DNA of 64,000 nt from Pseudofabraea citricarpa. Its lineage: Eukaryota; Ascomycota; Leotiomycetes; Helotiales; Dermateaceae. The translations under genes were made by a program, and so were the position numbers. Under the pieces are notes generated by a model. The model searched no databases, was not told the DNA's origin, and worked only from the letters and a program-made list of their open reading frames with translations. Below, piece by piece: positions 12,105-26,326 of this stretch (its first letter is position 1; every line of letters begins with the position of its first letter). The stretch is taken from positions 930,001-994,000 of the forward strand of contig JAPWGK010000014.1 in NCBI GenBank assembly GCA_029641185.1, written 5' to 3'.

Positions 12105-14634
12105 CTATTCTCCACCATCACCAGTCTTTCCAAGGTCTCTTCTAACTCTCCAAACCCTCGCACCAACACCACGTCCCTGTGAGCCCTCCAATCTCTCGAT
12201 CCAAGGCACGTCAGCAAATGCATCAACGTTATCAGACAAAAGCGGGGACGGCAGTGGTGTTTCCTCCACAGGTGTTCCGTCAGCAGCTTTCTTCCTAGCC
12301 TTCTTCTCCAACATTCCCTTCTGGACCATTTCTTCCGTGTATGCCCAGCCAGGCGTATCGAATTTCCCACTCACGAGCACGATGGATTTGCCTGCTTGGT
12401 TGATCTCTTCAATCTCTTTGGCGGGGATAGGAGTCAGGATCTGGATCTTGCGACGTGTGGCATCGATCCCTCGAACAAGGGCCAGTCCGATGGTGTGAGA
12501 ATGTCGTGGATCCAGAGTCGTTACGTTGGCGGGGTTGAAGTACGGCAGGTCTTCTGTAGGAGTGCGTACGATTAGTGGCTTCTCGAGCACGCGAGCATGT
12601 TGAGGTGAGGAATCGAAGGCGTGAAGTGAAACGTCTTCGTTTTCCAATCTGTAATCATGAATATTGCTTGTTGTGGAGTCCTTCTCCTCGTCTTCCCAGC
12701 CGGGGATTGCAGCTTTGTCGTCGATTACTACGATTGCTACTAGTGATCCGTTGACTGCATTGATCAATAAATCTGCCGGTGGTTGCTCTCCATAACACAT
12801 AATTCCCAGAATACCGGCATCTTCGCCAGAGTAGTGAATCTGCCACGGAGGTATGGAAGTGAGTGGGAGGCCGGTCCATGATAATCCTTTCTCGGTATCT
12901 GATTCTAGGTGAAAATAAGACATGTATTGCATGGTTCTTAAGTGGGATGCTGTCCGAGTGGTGTATTCACTGAGTTGTGATGGCAATTCAAATACGGGGA
13001 TTTTCTTCGCCGCTTGTTTTAGGGCTTTTGTTACCTCGATAGGGCCTTCTAGTGACATATAAACCACCTGCGTAGGTCGTAATTTGAGTATAAGTTCCTC
13101 CAAGATTTCTAAGCCCGTTCCCAGAACCCAGCCTGGGGTGTTGATTATCAGAGGGCACTCAGGGACCTGCGAGAGGAAGTTTTGGTAGTGAGCAAAGAGG
13201 TCGAGAACACAGGCCATATAGAGACTAGGATCTAATGATGGTGATACGGCACCTATGTTATGAGCTCGTATGATCTTGCTCGTTGTGGCCGTCCTCGGAT
13301 GGGAAAATGGTGGTCCGAAGTTAGGTTCCAGGAGATGTATAAGGGATAGCTGGCCAGCAGTGGAGTATTCGGGTTGGCCAGGGTCAATATCGAGTATTAT
13401 CACGCCAGTCTTTAAGTAACGAGTGGCATCTTGACCACCTTGTGTTATTGTAGACAGATATCTATTCGTGAGTAACCGAGCAAAGGTTGACTTTCCAGAA
13501 GACTTTGGTCCGCATATCATGATAATGGGACGTTTTTGGTCATTTTTTGTATATAGACGTGCAAGACACTCGTTCCATTCAGGAGGAGACACGATTGGTT
13601 GAAGGTAAACCTTTTTTGGACCATCAGCGGAGGAGAAAAGCTAAGGCTCAATTAGTATATATAGCAGTGATAATGAAGATGATCTTACTATCTGGTAAGA
13701 ACTCCTTTTGTTCGAGGTAGAGGAGAGAGAACGCTGTTCGGGTCCCAGAGGTCCAGATCGATCATTCCATAATTTGCCAAATAGTGGTGATAATGTTTCC
13801 AGCAATTGCAAGCCGTCTTCACACTGTCGGAGACTGACCATTGCCCCATCGACATCCGTGGCTGGGCATCTTAGGACAGGTAATGAGTGCGATGAAGGAG
13901 AATATACACGATATATCTTTGGAGATTTCTGCAGAGTTGCACCCAACAAGGTGATTTGACCCTCAGATATGCATATTTCGCAACGACCAAGTATGACCAT
14001 TCGCTATGTGTGTCAGTTTAGAACCTCATGGATAGGAGAGATCAATGTACCTCTCCGGGAGCAAGCCTAATTAGTATCTTTCCATTGCTTAATTTTCTAT
14101 ATGTCTCATGGCTGGGCTTGAATGTGGACAGTGGTATCGATGGTCGCTCCAAAAGAACTTCCGGAGAGTCCGCACGTGACGCAGGCCTGATAGATCTTTG
14201 TGTAAGTTCCTTGCTTGTTGAAATGCATTGTGATTGTGGGTGAGAACTTACACGGAGAATTCGGTGTCATCTTCAAGATCTGAAAGCTTAGTAGGCGTCT
14301 TTGGGGTAGCTAATCGAGTGCTCAGGCCATCGTCCAAAGCAAGCACGTCCTGTGTCTCAACCTCGGAGACTGCGCTGCTGTTTATTTTCACAGGACTTGT
14401 CGGTCCATTGAAAGCCTTCTCTTTATTTTTTTGCTCTCTCTTAAAGACCGGGGTGGTTTGCCCTGAATCCTCTGGTGTCCCCTTTCGTGTTCCGTCAGCT
14501 TGGAGAGCCCGTCTCGCTGCAACGGCACTTAATTCTGCATCACGTTAGTGCTTTCAGTACTTTTATCTTAACGATTACTCCTTACGAGGCTTTTCTGGTG
14601 AGGCGTCCAGTTTTCGTCTTTTATTGGTAGACAT
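12105..14634 (-). CDS. GRC3: polynucleotide 5'-hydroxyl kinase Grc3
   Basis: Nuclear/nucleolar RNA 5'-kinase that partners the Las1 nuclease in removing the ITS2 spacer from pre-rRNA. Five exons on the minus strand (14634-14586, 14534-14252, 14186-14051, 14003-13689, 13640-12105) join in frame to about 772 residues. The N-terminal 110 residues are low-complexity and contain a basic KRRK stretch. A beta-rich domain follows. The Walker A loop GPKSSGKST is at about residue 305, then the Walker B-like ILDIDPGQPEYSTAGQ of the Clp1/Grc3 kinase fold. The C-terminal part has an LVSGKFDTPGWAYTEEM segment and a Lys/Glu-rich stretch. It ends 185 bases from the ferric reductase stop (tail to tail) and shares a 211-bp promoter region with the Rpa34 gene. 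Confidence 0.9.
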
Positions 14635-14845
14635 CACAGTTCTGGACGGCCAACATCAAGAGGCATCCTGTTCATGTCGAATAATCAATGTCCTTGTTCC
14701 TGCAGAAGTCGGCCGGCAGAACCTCGGACAGCCGAAAAATAAATTATTCACGAGAAAGTTCTTGAGCTTCGACACTCCACCACCCTCTGCGCCGCCCAGG
14801 AACATTCAGTATTTCCCTTCGCACTACAGATTCGATATCGATAAT

Positions 14846-16090
14846 ATGGCTTCTCAGAAGGATTCTGCGCGTACTTCGAAGAAAGAAAACAAAACATCCA
14901 AGCCCAAAAAGCCCACAGTAAAAAGCGCAGCTCCAGCGGCCAGCTTCAAGAGTGCGGAACGAGTTGAGGAGAGTGATGATGATCAAATGGAGGAAGACTC
15001 AAGTTCGGAAGATGAAAAAGTAGCTTCTTCTGGGAAAGTCGCGGCCCGGCCGAAAAAAGTCAATGGCAGTGTAGAAGTTGCGTCGAGCAGTGGCTCAGAA
15101 AGTGACGACAACGATTCCGATGCTGAGGAAGAGAATGAGGAGGAGGAGGATGGGACCAGCAGCGAAGACGAAGAATCCGAAGAATCAGATTCTCCTGTTG
15201 AAACTGTCCCTGCAAGGTATGTCTCTTCAATGCCCCTCTGCTCAAGGATTTTCTAATGTTTTCCTAGCAAAATCGCAAAGCCCTCAGACCCTCGAACTGT
15301 CTCCTTCAAAGAAGCGCCTCCATTTGTTCCTCCGAAGGGATTCGAGATAAAGGCAATTGACGAAGATTCTGCAGCTGCGTCTAAACTATTCTCGAAGTCG
15401 AACCTTGCAGGAAAAGAAATCTGGTATATTACTACTCCCGCATCAACACCGCTGTCAGCCATAAAAGAGGTCTCCCTCAGGGCTTTAAAGAAAGGGAAAC
15501 CAGTGCTTAGCCAGGGTGGAAACGACTACGGGTTTGTGCGAGATGATGCAGAGGACACTGGTTTCACTAAAGTCATGGTACCCAATGGCTCGGATAAGGG
15601 CTACCGAACAAGTAAGTAGGATACATTGGTATGGTGTGACATTTTTTAACACTATACAGGCAGCAACAAGTTTTCTCAAGTGCTGCATCTACAACAGATT
15701 GTCAATCTACCATTGCAAGGATCTGAAGATCCTGATGTTCCTTCACGCGCTACTATTCCGACCAAACGACCTGCAAGACAACAACCAAAAGGTCTGAGAA
15801 TGCGGTTCACTCCAATAGGGTATGGTGATGGCGACGCTGGAACATTAGGGTCGCCTTCAGAAAGTGATTCGGACAATGATGCAGACGGCACAGCGCCTAA
15901 GCGTCTAAAGGTTTTGGATGTATCACCCGAATCTGATATTGAAATGGCCGATGCTCCCATTCTTCCCAAGAAGTCCAAATCCCACAAAACATCTACATCT
16001 GAAGTAGAAAAGACAAAAAGAAAGCACAAGGAAGGTGGGAGTAGCAAGAAATCTAAGAGTTCGTTCACCGGATCCCGTACCAAAAGATAA
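14846..16090 (+). CDS. RPA34: RNA polymerase I subunit Rpa34
   Basis: Part of the Rpa49/Rpa34 TFIIF-like heterodimer of RNA polymerase I, acting in the nucleolus on rDNA. Exons 14846-15216, 15268-15611 and 15660-16090 give 381 residues. Residues 1-120 are Lys- then Asp/Glu/Ser-rich. A compact middle domain contains PPFVPPKGFE, an EIWYITTPASTPLS strand and QVLHLQQIVNLP, the pattern of the Rpa34/CAST family. The C-terminus is a Lys/Ser-rich basic tail (KSKSHKTSTS, KRKHKEGGSSKKSK), as in yeast and mammalian homologues. Sequence conservation in this family is low, so the call rests on the middle motif and the charge layout. It is transcribed away from GRC3 across 211 bp. Confidence 0.8.
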
Positions 16091-16920
16091 AACTAACCTT
16101 TGCATCAGAAGACAAAGCAGGAAAGGCCTGAAGGAAAATCATGGAAACAGGCAGTGGATGTATGCTGAATCCCATAAAGCTGTATGTACCGATCACCGGC
16201 TTGTATGGGTTTTTGTCTATTCCTTGCAACTGGACTACAGAAGTCAGACGTGTATATTCCGTGCAAAGGGTCTCGATTTTGAGCTTAGGAGATGCCTTAT
16301 GTCTTGGCAAATCCAATGAGGCAATTAGACTTTATACCTTGAGGGCATCGTCGCGAGGAGACGAAGAAAAATCGCGAGGGGGGAATCACTCCAAGGTTCG
16401 GTCGATGACTGGTAGCTCCAGTCCCTTTGAGCAGGCCTTCGTAACGAGCTGGTTTGAAAGATGGAAAAGTATAGGAGCTTACTCTTGATTGAGCGAGGGA
16501 GAATCACTTATGATAAGATGCAAAAGGATCAAGGGTCGCAAAGGAGGAGTTTACTGTACAGGAGAAAGGCTTTCTGGCGGTCAAGCATCTTTTGTGGATA
16601 AAAGTTTGATAACTACCTAATGAACTTTCACTCGTCCGTCAACAAATGAATTCCCTCGCATTTTTGCTCTTGGACAACGCATTTAGAGGCAAGGCAAGGA
16701 ATATTCCAGCAGGGGGACGTGGTGGGTGGTGGATCCCTGAGCCGAGTGCTGCTAACCCGCTAATAGTTACTCCGAGCGAGTAGCTAAACCCCTCGATAGT
16801 CGGGATTCCGGAGGGGCATCAAAATTTCTTGTCTTCGTCCTCCGCATTTTCTACACTTCTCCGCATCTCTTCTCACTCATACACCTCCAGGACGACCCTC
16901 TACCATACAATTCCTCAGTC
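16091..16920. other. intergenic region before serine hydroxymethyltransferase
   Basis: 830 bases containing the 3' end of the Rpa34 gene and the promoter of the gene at 16921. The last 100 bases are pyrimidine-rich (TCTTCTCACTCATACACC), as expected for a highly expressed fungal promoter or leader. Nothing else is recognised. Confidence 0.5.
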
Positions 16921-18703
16921 ATGGCTACATACGCTCTCCCCAAGTCTCATCAAGAGGTAAACATTTTTCATAATGCAATGTGGGGGAACTCGGCGGGGTA
17001 GCACTCATCATCGATTCGCAAGCTTCTGCTTACTTTCTTTCGTGGTGATCGAGGATGCAGCTGCACAGCAGAGAACGCCGACCCTTTTGATAGGCATCAT
17101 TATATGCTATGGCGGTCTCCAAACTAGTTTTTGAGCTTCTTTGCTTTGCATTGTTATGATTGCTTATTTTCCAGCTGAACATTTATACTGACTCATTTTT
17201 ACAGATGCTCGAAAAGTCTCTTCTTGAGACCGATCCCGAGATCGCAGCGATCATGGTAGGTTATTACAACGAGCTTTCACAATATCAAAGTCAAATGCTA
17301 ATGAATTCACAGAAACTTGAGATCCAACGTCAAAGAGAATCCATCATTCTCATCGCCTCCGAAAATGTCACGTCCCGCGCTGTCTTCGATGCCCTTGGAT
17401 CCCCCATGTCCAACAAATACTCAGAGGGTTACCCTGGTGCTAGATACTATGGTGGAAACCAGCACATTGATTCAATTGAATTGACTTGCCAGGCTCGTGC
17501 CCTCAAGGCTTTCAACCTCACCGACGACAAATGGGGTGTCAATGTTCAATGTTTGAGCGGCTCTCCAGCAAACCTTCAAGTCTACCAAGCTATCATGAGA
17601 CCCCATGATAGACTTATGGGTCTTGACTTGCCCCATGGTGGACATTTGAGTCACGGCTACCAGACTCCTCAGAGAAAGTAAGTAGGTCCAAGTCGTAGTT
17701 TGACTTAACTAACATTTTCAGGATCTCTGCCGTCTCAACCTACTTCGAGACATTCCCATACCGGGTCAACCTTGAGACCGGTATTATTGACTACGATAAA
17801 CTCGAGGAGAACGCTCTGATGTACCGACCAAAGGTTCTTGTTGCAGGAACCTCTGCTTACTGCCGTTTGATTGACTATCAACGCATGAGAAAGATTGCTG
17901 ACCTTGTCGGTGCATATCTTGTTGTTGATATGGCTCATATCTCCGGTCTTATTGCCGCTGGTGTCATCCCAAGTCCATTTGAGTATGCTGATATTGTTAC
18001 CACCACCACACACAAATCGCTCCGTGGACCACGTGGTGCCATGATCTTCTTCCGTAAGGGTGTCCGCAGCGTCGATGCAAAGACCAAGCGCGAGACACTC
18101 TACGATCTTGAAGGTCCAATCAACTTCTCTGTCTTCCCTGGTCACCAAGGTGGACCCCACAACCACACCATCACTGCTCTTGCAGTTGCTCTCAAGCAGG
18201 CCACCACTCCTGAGTTCAAGCAATACCAAGAGCAAGTTGTCAAGAACGCTAAGGCTCTTGAGGTTGAGTTCAAGAAGCTCGATTATAAGCTAGTCGCTGA
18301 TGGTACCGATTCTCACATGGTCCTACTTGACCTCCGTTCCACTGGACTTGATGGTGCACGTGTCGAGGCTGTCTTGGAGCAAATCAACATTGCATGCAAC
18401 AAGAACTCTACCCCCGGCGACAAGTCTGCTCTCACTCCCAATGGTATCCGCATTGGTACTCCCGCCATGACCAGTCGTGGTTTTGGAGAGGCCGACTTCA
18501 AGCGGGTTGCAGAGTACATTGACCAGAGCATCAAGATCTGCAAGGAAGTTCAAGCTGCTCTCCCCAAGGAGGCGAACAAGCTCAAGGACTTCAAGGCTAA
18601 GGTCGCCGGTGGGGAAGTCGAGAAGATTAACAAGCTACAGAAGGAGATCGCTTCATGGGCAGGCAGCTTCCCTCTTCCAGTTGAGGGCTGGAGAACCGAG
18701 TAA
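16921..18703 (+). CDS. SHM2: serine hydroxymethyltransferase, cytosolic type
   Basis: PLP enzyme interconverting serine plus tetrahydrofolate with glycine plus methylene-tetrahydrofolate; a main source of one-carbon units. Exons 16921-16956, 17205-17255, 17313-17677 and 17722-18703 give 477 residues. Landmarks are [11 protein letters not shown], the [12 protein letters not shown] loop, [23 protein letters not shown], and the PLP-binding lysine in [13 protein letters not shown] at about residue 249. Near the C-terminus there is [12 protein letters not shown]. There is no mitochondrial presequence: the protein begins [12 protein letters not shown], so it should be the cytosolic form. The 5' end is unusual in having a 36-nt first coding exon followed by a 248-nt intron and a 51-nt second exon. 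Confidence 0.97.
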
Positions 18704-19942
18704 AGGAATTTTGGGCTGGGTTTTTTGGTGTTGCGGAAAATGAGAAAAAAAGGGGGTATTGCATTCGTCTTGGATGGCGCTGCATTCTGGTTGCTTCAAC
18801 GCAGTCTTCAACAATTTAGAGATATCACGGAGTACTATGGTTTTAACTATCCATCAATATAGGCGGGTTTTCTTTTTGTTGCTATTTTAGTTTTGAAATG
18901 CTTATATAGTCTAAAACTACGAATATGATCCTAGTTGGCTGTGGCACCGATGTTTGAGCTACTTACTAGATTAAATCCGGTGGCTGGTTGAGTTTTGTTT
19001 CACACCATGGGATAGAGTGACATGACCCTTCTGATGATTCGCTTGGGCAGTGTCAGCTGCGGCGCGGCCCCGGCCTCTATTGTTTGTCGCCTCCGATGTA
19101 GCATGCAGGCTCCATACGGCACTTGGATGACAAGAATGGCTGATGAGTACCTAGTAGTATCCTAGATTTATTGGTGTATTGTTAAAGCAGTCTGTTCAGA
19201 ATTCTCGTGCCAGTGTTGCTGTTATCAGTAGCAGCAATAGAGCTAGCTGTATTCAATAATGTGTGCTGTACTCTAACGATGTTCCGCTACGTGTACCAAG
19301 TGTACCAAGCTACAAGCCTAATGGTAGGTAACGTCTGATCCATCCGGGTACCTGAGTTACTACTGAGTGGCCCAAGGTACAGAGTAGGTACAGAGGACGA
19401 ATTCACGGTGACGGTGTAGCCAGTCAGCGAGTCATTGACCATTCCAGCGGCAGGTGGCGTGATGGCGAGCTTGGACTTTGGTCACGAGGGTTATGATTCA
19501 ACGCAGTCTTTAGGTGTGTTGAAAAGCCAGGCACATCGTGGCTTCGGGATTCACGTAGGCTCACTACCTACCTATAGATACCTAGCTTAGGTAGGTAGTT
19601 ACAGTAGCCCGAGGAGGTGCCAAAGCACACAAGATGGAATACGTGTGCATCTCTCTGCCTAAAGAGTAGTCGCGTTCGGCGTCCAAAAGCAAGAAAGCTC
19701 GACCCTCCCGTGCCCCCCCAAGCCCCAGAAACATCTTCGCTAGCGAGCGTGGGTTGCCGTAGTCACCCAGCAGCCTTCCGTCATAGCTTAGAGCTCTCCC
19801 ACCCCCAACCTCCTCTTGACCTCTCCATCTCCATCAACAACACATCCTCCCAACTCCATCAACAAACCTGGGGTCGCATATCACCACCTTAATATCCTAA
19901 ACCTATCTCTCTGAGAGCGATAGTGCTTATACAACCACAATC
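18704..19942. other. long intergenic region before vacuolar protease gene
   Basis: 1.24 kb with no convincing gene. It has many copies of ACCTA/TAGGT-type motifs, with a dense cluster at 19560-19605 (CTACCTACC...CTTAGGTAGGTAG) that forms an inverted arrangement. The last 150 bases are very C/T-rich and look like the promoter and leader of the gene at 19943. Confidence 0.5.
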
Positions 19943-21258
<1,316 letters not shown>

Positions 21259-21880
21259 GCATAGCTCTTGAGAAAGATAGGTAGTCAAATTGGCTAGGGA
21301 GTGATGCTTGGAGACAAGTCAATTCCCTATTGTATTCTAGGATCATGTTTCTTTACTTTCAGTATGCGTAACTCATCATAAGGAGCCTAGCTTCGGCGAC
21401 GGCCATCATCCACGGGCGAATTGATTCTCTTTTGTCACATAACTACCAAATTAAATCTGTCAATTGACCTTGTGTACGGATGTGAATGAGAATTGTGATA
21501 CCGATGTAGGCAAGACACGGTGTTCGATAAAGTATTGGGAATCGCCTCCATTGCTTGGTATTTATGTCCCACGGAAATGATCTAAATACGTGGTAAATTA
21601 GTGAGTATCTGTACCGCAGTGGACCTCTGGAGATGATGACCGACGAAAGTTCGGATCTGAACTGGTGTCACGTGGTTTACAGAGTAGGTAACGCTAAGTA
21701 TTTTTCTTAGCGCTAACCGGCGCGAAACGAGAAGCACCCGAAAAAAAGCTCGAAGCATTTGGATAATTTTTATAGCTTGGTCTTCAAACATCTTCACATT
21801 CGACCACGACCGAGGATTCCGTTGTAAATTGGCTCATAAGTGGAATTTCTCAGAGAACAACCCTTTGGGAACCGTTTACC
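21259..21880. other. intergenic region before Nop56
   Basis: 622 bases with the Pep4 gene 3' end and the Nop56 promoter. The only structured element noticed is the inverted repeat at 21688-21718. Confidence 0.5.
21688..21718. repeat. inverted repeat GGTAACGCTAAG / CTTAGCGCTAACC
   Basis: Near-perfect inverted repeat around a short A/T loop (perfect core CGCTAAG at 21692-21698 against CTTAGCG at 21706-21712), about 165-195 bases upstream of the Nop56 start codon. It resembles the inverted pair at 9807-9832. A regulatory role is possible but unproven. Confidence 0.4.
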
Positions 21881-23507
21881 ATGTCCGCAGTGGATTACTT
21901 GCTCCATGAGAGCTCGGTGGGGTATGGAATTTTCCAGGTCGTCCACCAAGCCGACACCATTGGCAATCGATTGAAGGAGGTTCAAGATGCCAGTCAGGAT
22001 CTTGCGAAGTTCGGAAAGATGATCAAGCTTGTCAACTTTGCGCCTTATCAGTAAGTTCATGGTGCTCTATAGGAGCGACCAGGTTTAACAATTCTTCAGA
22101 GGAGCTGCGCAAGCTCTTGAGAACATCAATCTTGTCTCCGAGGGTGTCCTCTCCGATTACCTGCGATCAAACTTGGAATTGAACCTACCAAAGGTCGGAA
22201 AGAAGAAGAAGGTTGTGTTGGGTGTCTCGGACAAGAATTTGGCTGGTAGCATCAAGGCTGCTTTCCCAGGTGTCGATTGCGAGACAGGCGAAACCTCCGA
22301 AGTGGTTGCCGACTTGTTACGAGGACTGCGATTCCATGCAGACAAGCTCCTAAAGGGCCTACACGAGGGTGATGTCGGAAGAGCACAATTGGGTCTTGGT
22401 CACGCATACTCCCGCGCAAAGGTCAAGTTCTCAGTCCAGAAGAACGACAATCACATTATCCAGGCCATTGCAACTCTCGACCATCTCGACAAAGCCGTTA
22501 ACACCTTTTCTATGCGTGTCCGTGAATGGTACGGATGGCACTTCCCTGAACTCATCAGAATTGTTTCCGACAACCACACATATGCCAAGCTTGCGCTCCT
22601 GATTGGCGACAAGAAGAGTTTGACCGACGAATCACTACATGATATCGCAGCTGTCGTAAATGATGATGCTGATATCGCACAAGCAATTATTGACGCAGCA
22701 CGCGTCAGTATGGGTCAAGATATCTCAGTTGCCGATATGGAGAACGTTTCAGCATTCGCAAACCGTGTAGTCAAGCTCGCCGAGTACAGAAAGTCACTGT
22801 TCCAATACCTCGTTAACAAGATGGCTATTGTTGCCCCTAACTTGGCCGCTTTGATTGGAGAAGTTGTCGCAGCACGTCTCATCTCTCACGCCGGTTCCCT
22901 CACCAACCTTTCCAAGTACCCAGCCTCCACTGTCCAGATTCTCGGTGCCGAGAAGGCTCTTTTCAGAGCTTTGAAGACAAAGGGAAACACTCCTAAATAT
23001 GGTTTGATCTATCACTCAAGTTTCATCGGAAGAGCCGGAGCAAAGAACAAGGGCCGCATTTCAAGATTTTTGGCAAACAAGTGCAGTATTGCTAGCAGAA
23101 TTGATAACTTCTCGGATGAACCAACAACTAAGTTCGGTGAAGCCTTAAGACAGCAGGTTGAGGAGAGATTAGAATTTTATGCTACTGGAGCAGCACCAAC
23201 AAGAAATGAGGAGGTCATGGTAAGCAGATTTTTCTCTGTCTTGTTACTCAATATACTAACTATATTACAGAAGGGAGCAATGGACGCAGTCCTAGGAGAT
23301 CTCAATGTTGAGGATCCTGACATGGCAGACATCACACCACGTGCCGCTCAAAAGCAAGAAAAGAAGTCCAAAGACAAGAAAGAAAAGTCAAAAGATAAGG
23401 AGGGCAAGAAGGACAAGAAGAGAAGGCACAGTGAGGTCAACGAGGACGCCGAGGTAGAGAAGAGCGAAAAGAAAAAGAAGAAGAGCAAGAGACAATCCTT
23501 GGATTAA
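21881..23507 (+). CDS. NOP56: box C/D snoRNP core protein Nop56
   Basis: Nucleolar core protein of box C/D small nucleolar ribonucleoproteins, needed for rRNA 2'-O-methylation and early pre-rRNA processing. Exons 21881-22050, 22100-23219 and 23271-23507 give 508 residues. The N-terminal domain starts [20 protein letters not shown] and ends with the highly conserved [17 protein letters not shown] region. The central coiled coil contains [10 protein letters not shown] and [12 protein letters not shown]. The RNA-binding Nop domain has [34 protein letters not shown] and RYLANKCS-like sequence. The C-terminus is the typical KKD/KKE-rich tail. It matches Nop56 rather than Nop58 in the N-terminus and tail. 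Confidence 0.96.
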
Positions 23508-24330
23508 AGATTTCCCTCTTAATCTTGTACACTTCTGGCCCTAACGTCTCTCTCTGTCTCTCTTTGGTTCGGCTGGTTCTAGGCGTGGCTAAATGTTGCT
23601 TTTCTCTTGCTTTTTATCTCTGTTTTCATACTGGCGTTCACAGTCGTAGTTCTTGTCTTTTTGTTTTTATGGATGATGCATACAAACGCATAGATAGATA
23701 ACCTCATGTCATATGCTTCTACGTATTCAGTCATCCATCCACCCATCGTTTCTTGCCTTCCTCAATACTAGTAGCGGTGTGGCGGTGTCTTGGGTCAAGG
23801 TAGAAAAGAAAATGAATTGAAATAAAAAAGAGAAGAATCAGAAGAATGGCTTCCGAGTGCATGATTCTTGCGAATGTTAGGGTAAAGCCTCATTTTGTTT
23901 GTATCTTCCTTGATGCTTCTTACGTTTATATACGGACTAAGTACCTAGATACCTTGTTTAACTACCTACCTAGGCTAAGATTTCATACTCATCGCATGCA
24001 ACCCTTGAATATCCAACCAAACGCCTTCTATGCACCCTTCTTTCCGTGGACCTTGACTAACTCCGAGGAAAAGTAAGGAAGCGGTGAAGAGGAGGGAAAG
24101 ACATAACCCGGCAGAGGGTTCTGTTCATAGTAAAGGTAAGGAAGGGTAAGGGAATCAGCAAGAAAGACTTCCATGTACGAGAGGGTTTTGATGTTCATTA
24201 AGGTGTTTTTAAGTTTTTTTTTCTCGGCGTCTTTCTTTCTTTCTTTCTGAGCCTCCATCCAGTCCAACCATAGATAGATGGATGATAGCCTACTATGGGT
24301 TTCTTTGGCTTGCCTCTGCTTGCTTGCTTT
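23508..24330. other. intergenic region between convergent Nop56 and Vps4 genes
   Basis: 823 bases holding two 3' ends (tail-to-tail genes). Contains ACCTA/TAGGT motifs at 23940-23975 and a short CTTT microsatellite at about 24230-24248. No gene seen. Confidence 0.5.
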
Positions 24331-25738
24331 CTAGACGTTACCCTCGCTACCAAACTCGGCTGTCCAATCGGCACTCTTCTTGATATCCTCCTGCGAGACC
24401 GTAGGCCGTGCGCCTTTGATGGCCTTGATGAAGTCCTTTAGCTGCAGTGGTGGCTCGAGCAGTTTATCCGAGTCGACTTCTGTCCATGTCATCTCTGTTG
24501 CGCCCGCATCGCCTGGCGAGCAGGGTGTTAGTTTTTCTTCGCCGTTGTCAATGACCTGTTTGAGTGGTTAATTTTTCAAGATTCAATAAGTGTGACAGGA
24601 CGTATGTACCTTCTTGTAATGTGTTGCGGTTTGGATCTTGCGTACGGGCTGCATCAGTGCATCTTGTACGGCGATGCTGATATCGCTTCCCGAGTACCCT
24701 TCGCTCAGCTCTCCTAGTTTTCGGAAATCGGCTGGCCCTAACTCGCATGGTGTTGTGCCGACGCTCAACTCAAACATCTTAGTTCGCGCTGGTAGGTCGG
24801 GTAGTGAGATATGTACACGTCTTTGAAATCTTCGACGGATGGCCGAGTCAAGCTGCCAGGGGATATTCGTTGCGCCGAGTACAAGGACTCCTTTACTATC
24901 ACGGCCAACTCCGTCCATTTGCACCAGAAGCTCCGTCTTGATACGACGAGAGGCTTCGGATTCTCCTTCTCCACGGGGCCCACATAGAGCGTCGACTTCA
25001 TCAATGAAGATGATAGATGGCTTATTTTCACGTGCCATAGCGAAGAGTTGTTTTACTAATCTGATAGCATTCTGTTAGGATATTTTGAAGAATATTGGAC
25101 TGCATTACTGACCTTTCACTTTCTCCCATCCACTTACTGACCAGATCCGAACTACTGACGCTGAAGAATGTGCTGTTTGCCTCCGTAGCTACGGCCTTGG
25201 CCAAGTAACTCTTTCCCGTACCAGGTGGTCCATACATCAATATTCCCTTCCACGGCTGTCTCTTTCCAGTGAACAGGTGCGGGAATTTTATAGGTAGAAT
25301 AACAGCCTCCTTCAGAGCCTCCTTAGCCCCCTCAAGTCCAGCAACATCCTCCCACTTAACGTTGGGCTTATCCTGTAAAATCGCGCCCTGCAGCGCATTC
25401 CTCAGCTTCTTGCTGTCTGCGTCTTCGCCATCCTTCTCGTCGCCTTTCCCCGCCCCGCCTGTACTACTTCCATTGGCACCCATCATGCCGGGCTTTTTCT
25501 TTTGGTCGGCCTCCGCTAAATGTGTCTTGAGCTTTTCTGCCCGCTCCATATACTCGGCTGCTTTGGCCTTGATCATCTCTTTGGATTTGGCGTTCTTCTC
25601 CCATTTCAGCGCAAGCAGAAACAACTCCAGCGCTTGAAAGTATAGCTGGTATGCCTGCTCATATTCCGATGCTGTGTCTTTCTCGATCGCCTTCTTTACT
25701 ACGTCTATAGCTCGCCCGAGGAAGTCGGTGTTCGACAT
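24331..25738 (-). CDS. VPS4: AAA ATPase Vps4
   Basis: ATPase that disassembles ESCRT-III polymers in multivesicular body sorting, cytokinesis and related membrane scission. Exons on the minus strand 25738-25113, 25060-24610 and 24555-24331 give 433 residues, close to yeast Vps4. An N-terminal MIT helical domain (residues 1-75) is followed by a Gly/Asp-rich linker. The AAA module has Walker A GPPGTGKS at about 170-177, [14 protein letters not shown], Walker [14 protein letters not shown] and the arginine-finger region [19 protein letters not shown]. The Vps4 C-terminal segment ends with [10 protein letters not shown]. Start chosen at [11 protein letters not shown] because the MIT domain begins there; an in-frame ATG nine codons upstream is less likely. 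The first donor is GTCAGT. Confidence 0.96.
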
Positions 25739-26326
25739 CGTTGCCGTAGGTGGGGCCCAGCTCAACCAAGTCTCCTAACGTAGCAGCTCGCGCGCAAGTT
25801 GAGGATTCGAATTCGAGCAGTTCGGAGAAACGTTGCGCTGTCTTCGCCTTCGAATCGCGATCTCGTTGGGGGGTATTTTAGTTTCGTTCCTTGATGCTAG
25901 GCAGAAGTGATTTAGAAGCGGAATGTGCTTGCTCGGCGCCGGCTACAGAGGCGCGCTTTCAAAGGGGTCAAAGCTATACACGAGTATTCTAGGAGCACGG
26001 CAGTGAGGGGTGCGGAATTGCAGATGAGGGGTGCGAATTGCTGGCTGGCTTGGTTCCTGGGTTGTTGCAGCGTGTTATGACGATTCGCGGGGCAAGGTTT
26101 GGGAAGCGCTGGTTGTACACAAGCTGGCGCTAGCGGGGATCCGAATTTTGATAGTGGACGAGGCTGATGGAGGGACAACGACGACAACGACATCTGATCG
26201 ATTTGTCTCGCCATTCACCACTTCCAATTTCTCTTGTAATATCCTCCGCAGATAATTAAGAACTATCTACTTTTCTCTGTAGCCCCGCGAAATTTGTGAA
26301 GCTATTTTCATATCGGAAACGCGATA
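25739..26326. other. divergent promoter region of Vps4 and prefoldin 6 genes
   Basis: 588 bases between two start codons pointing outward. No distinctive element seen. Confidence 0.5.

Noticed and set aside
25800..25830. GAATTCGAA-rich motif resembling a tRNA T-loop
   Set aside because: Simple repeat of TTCGAA without stem pairing; lies in the VPS4 leader.
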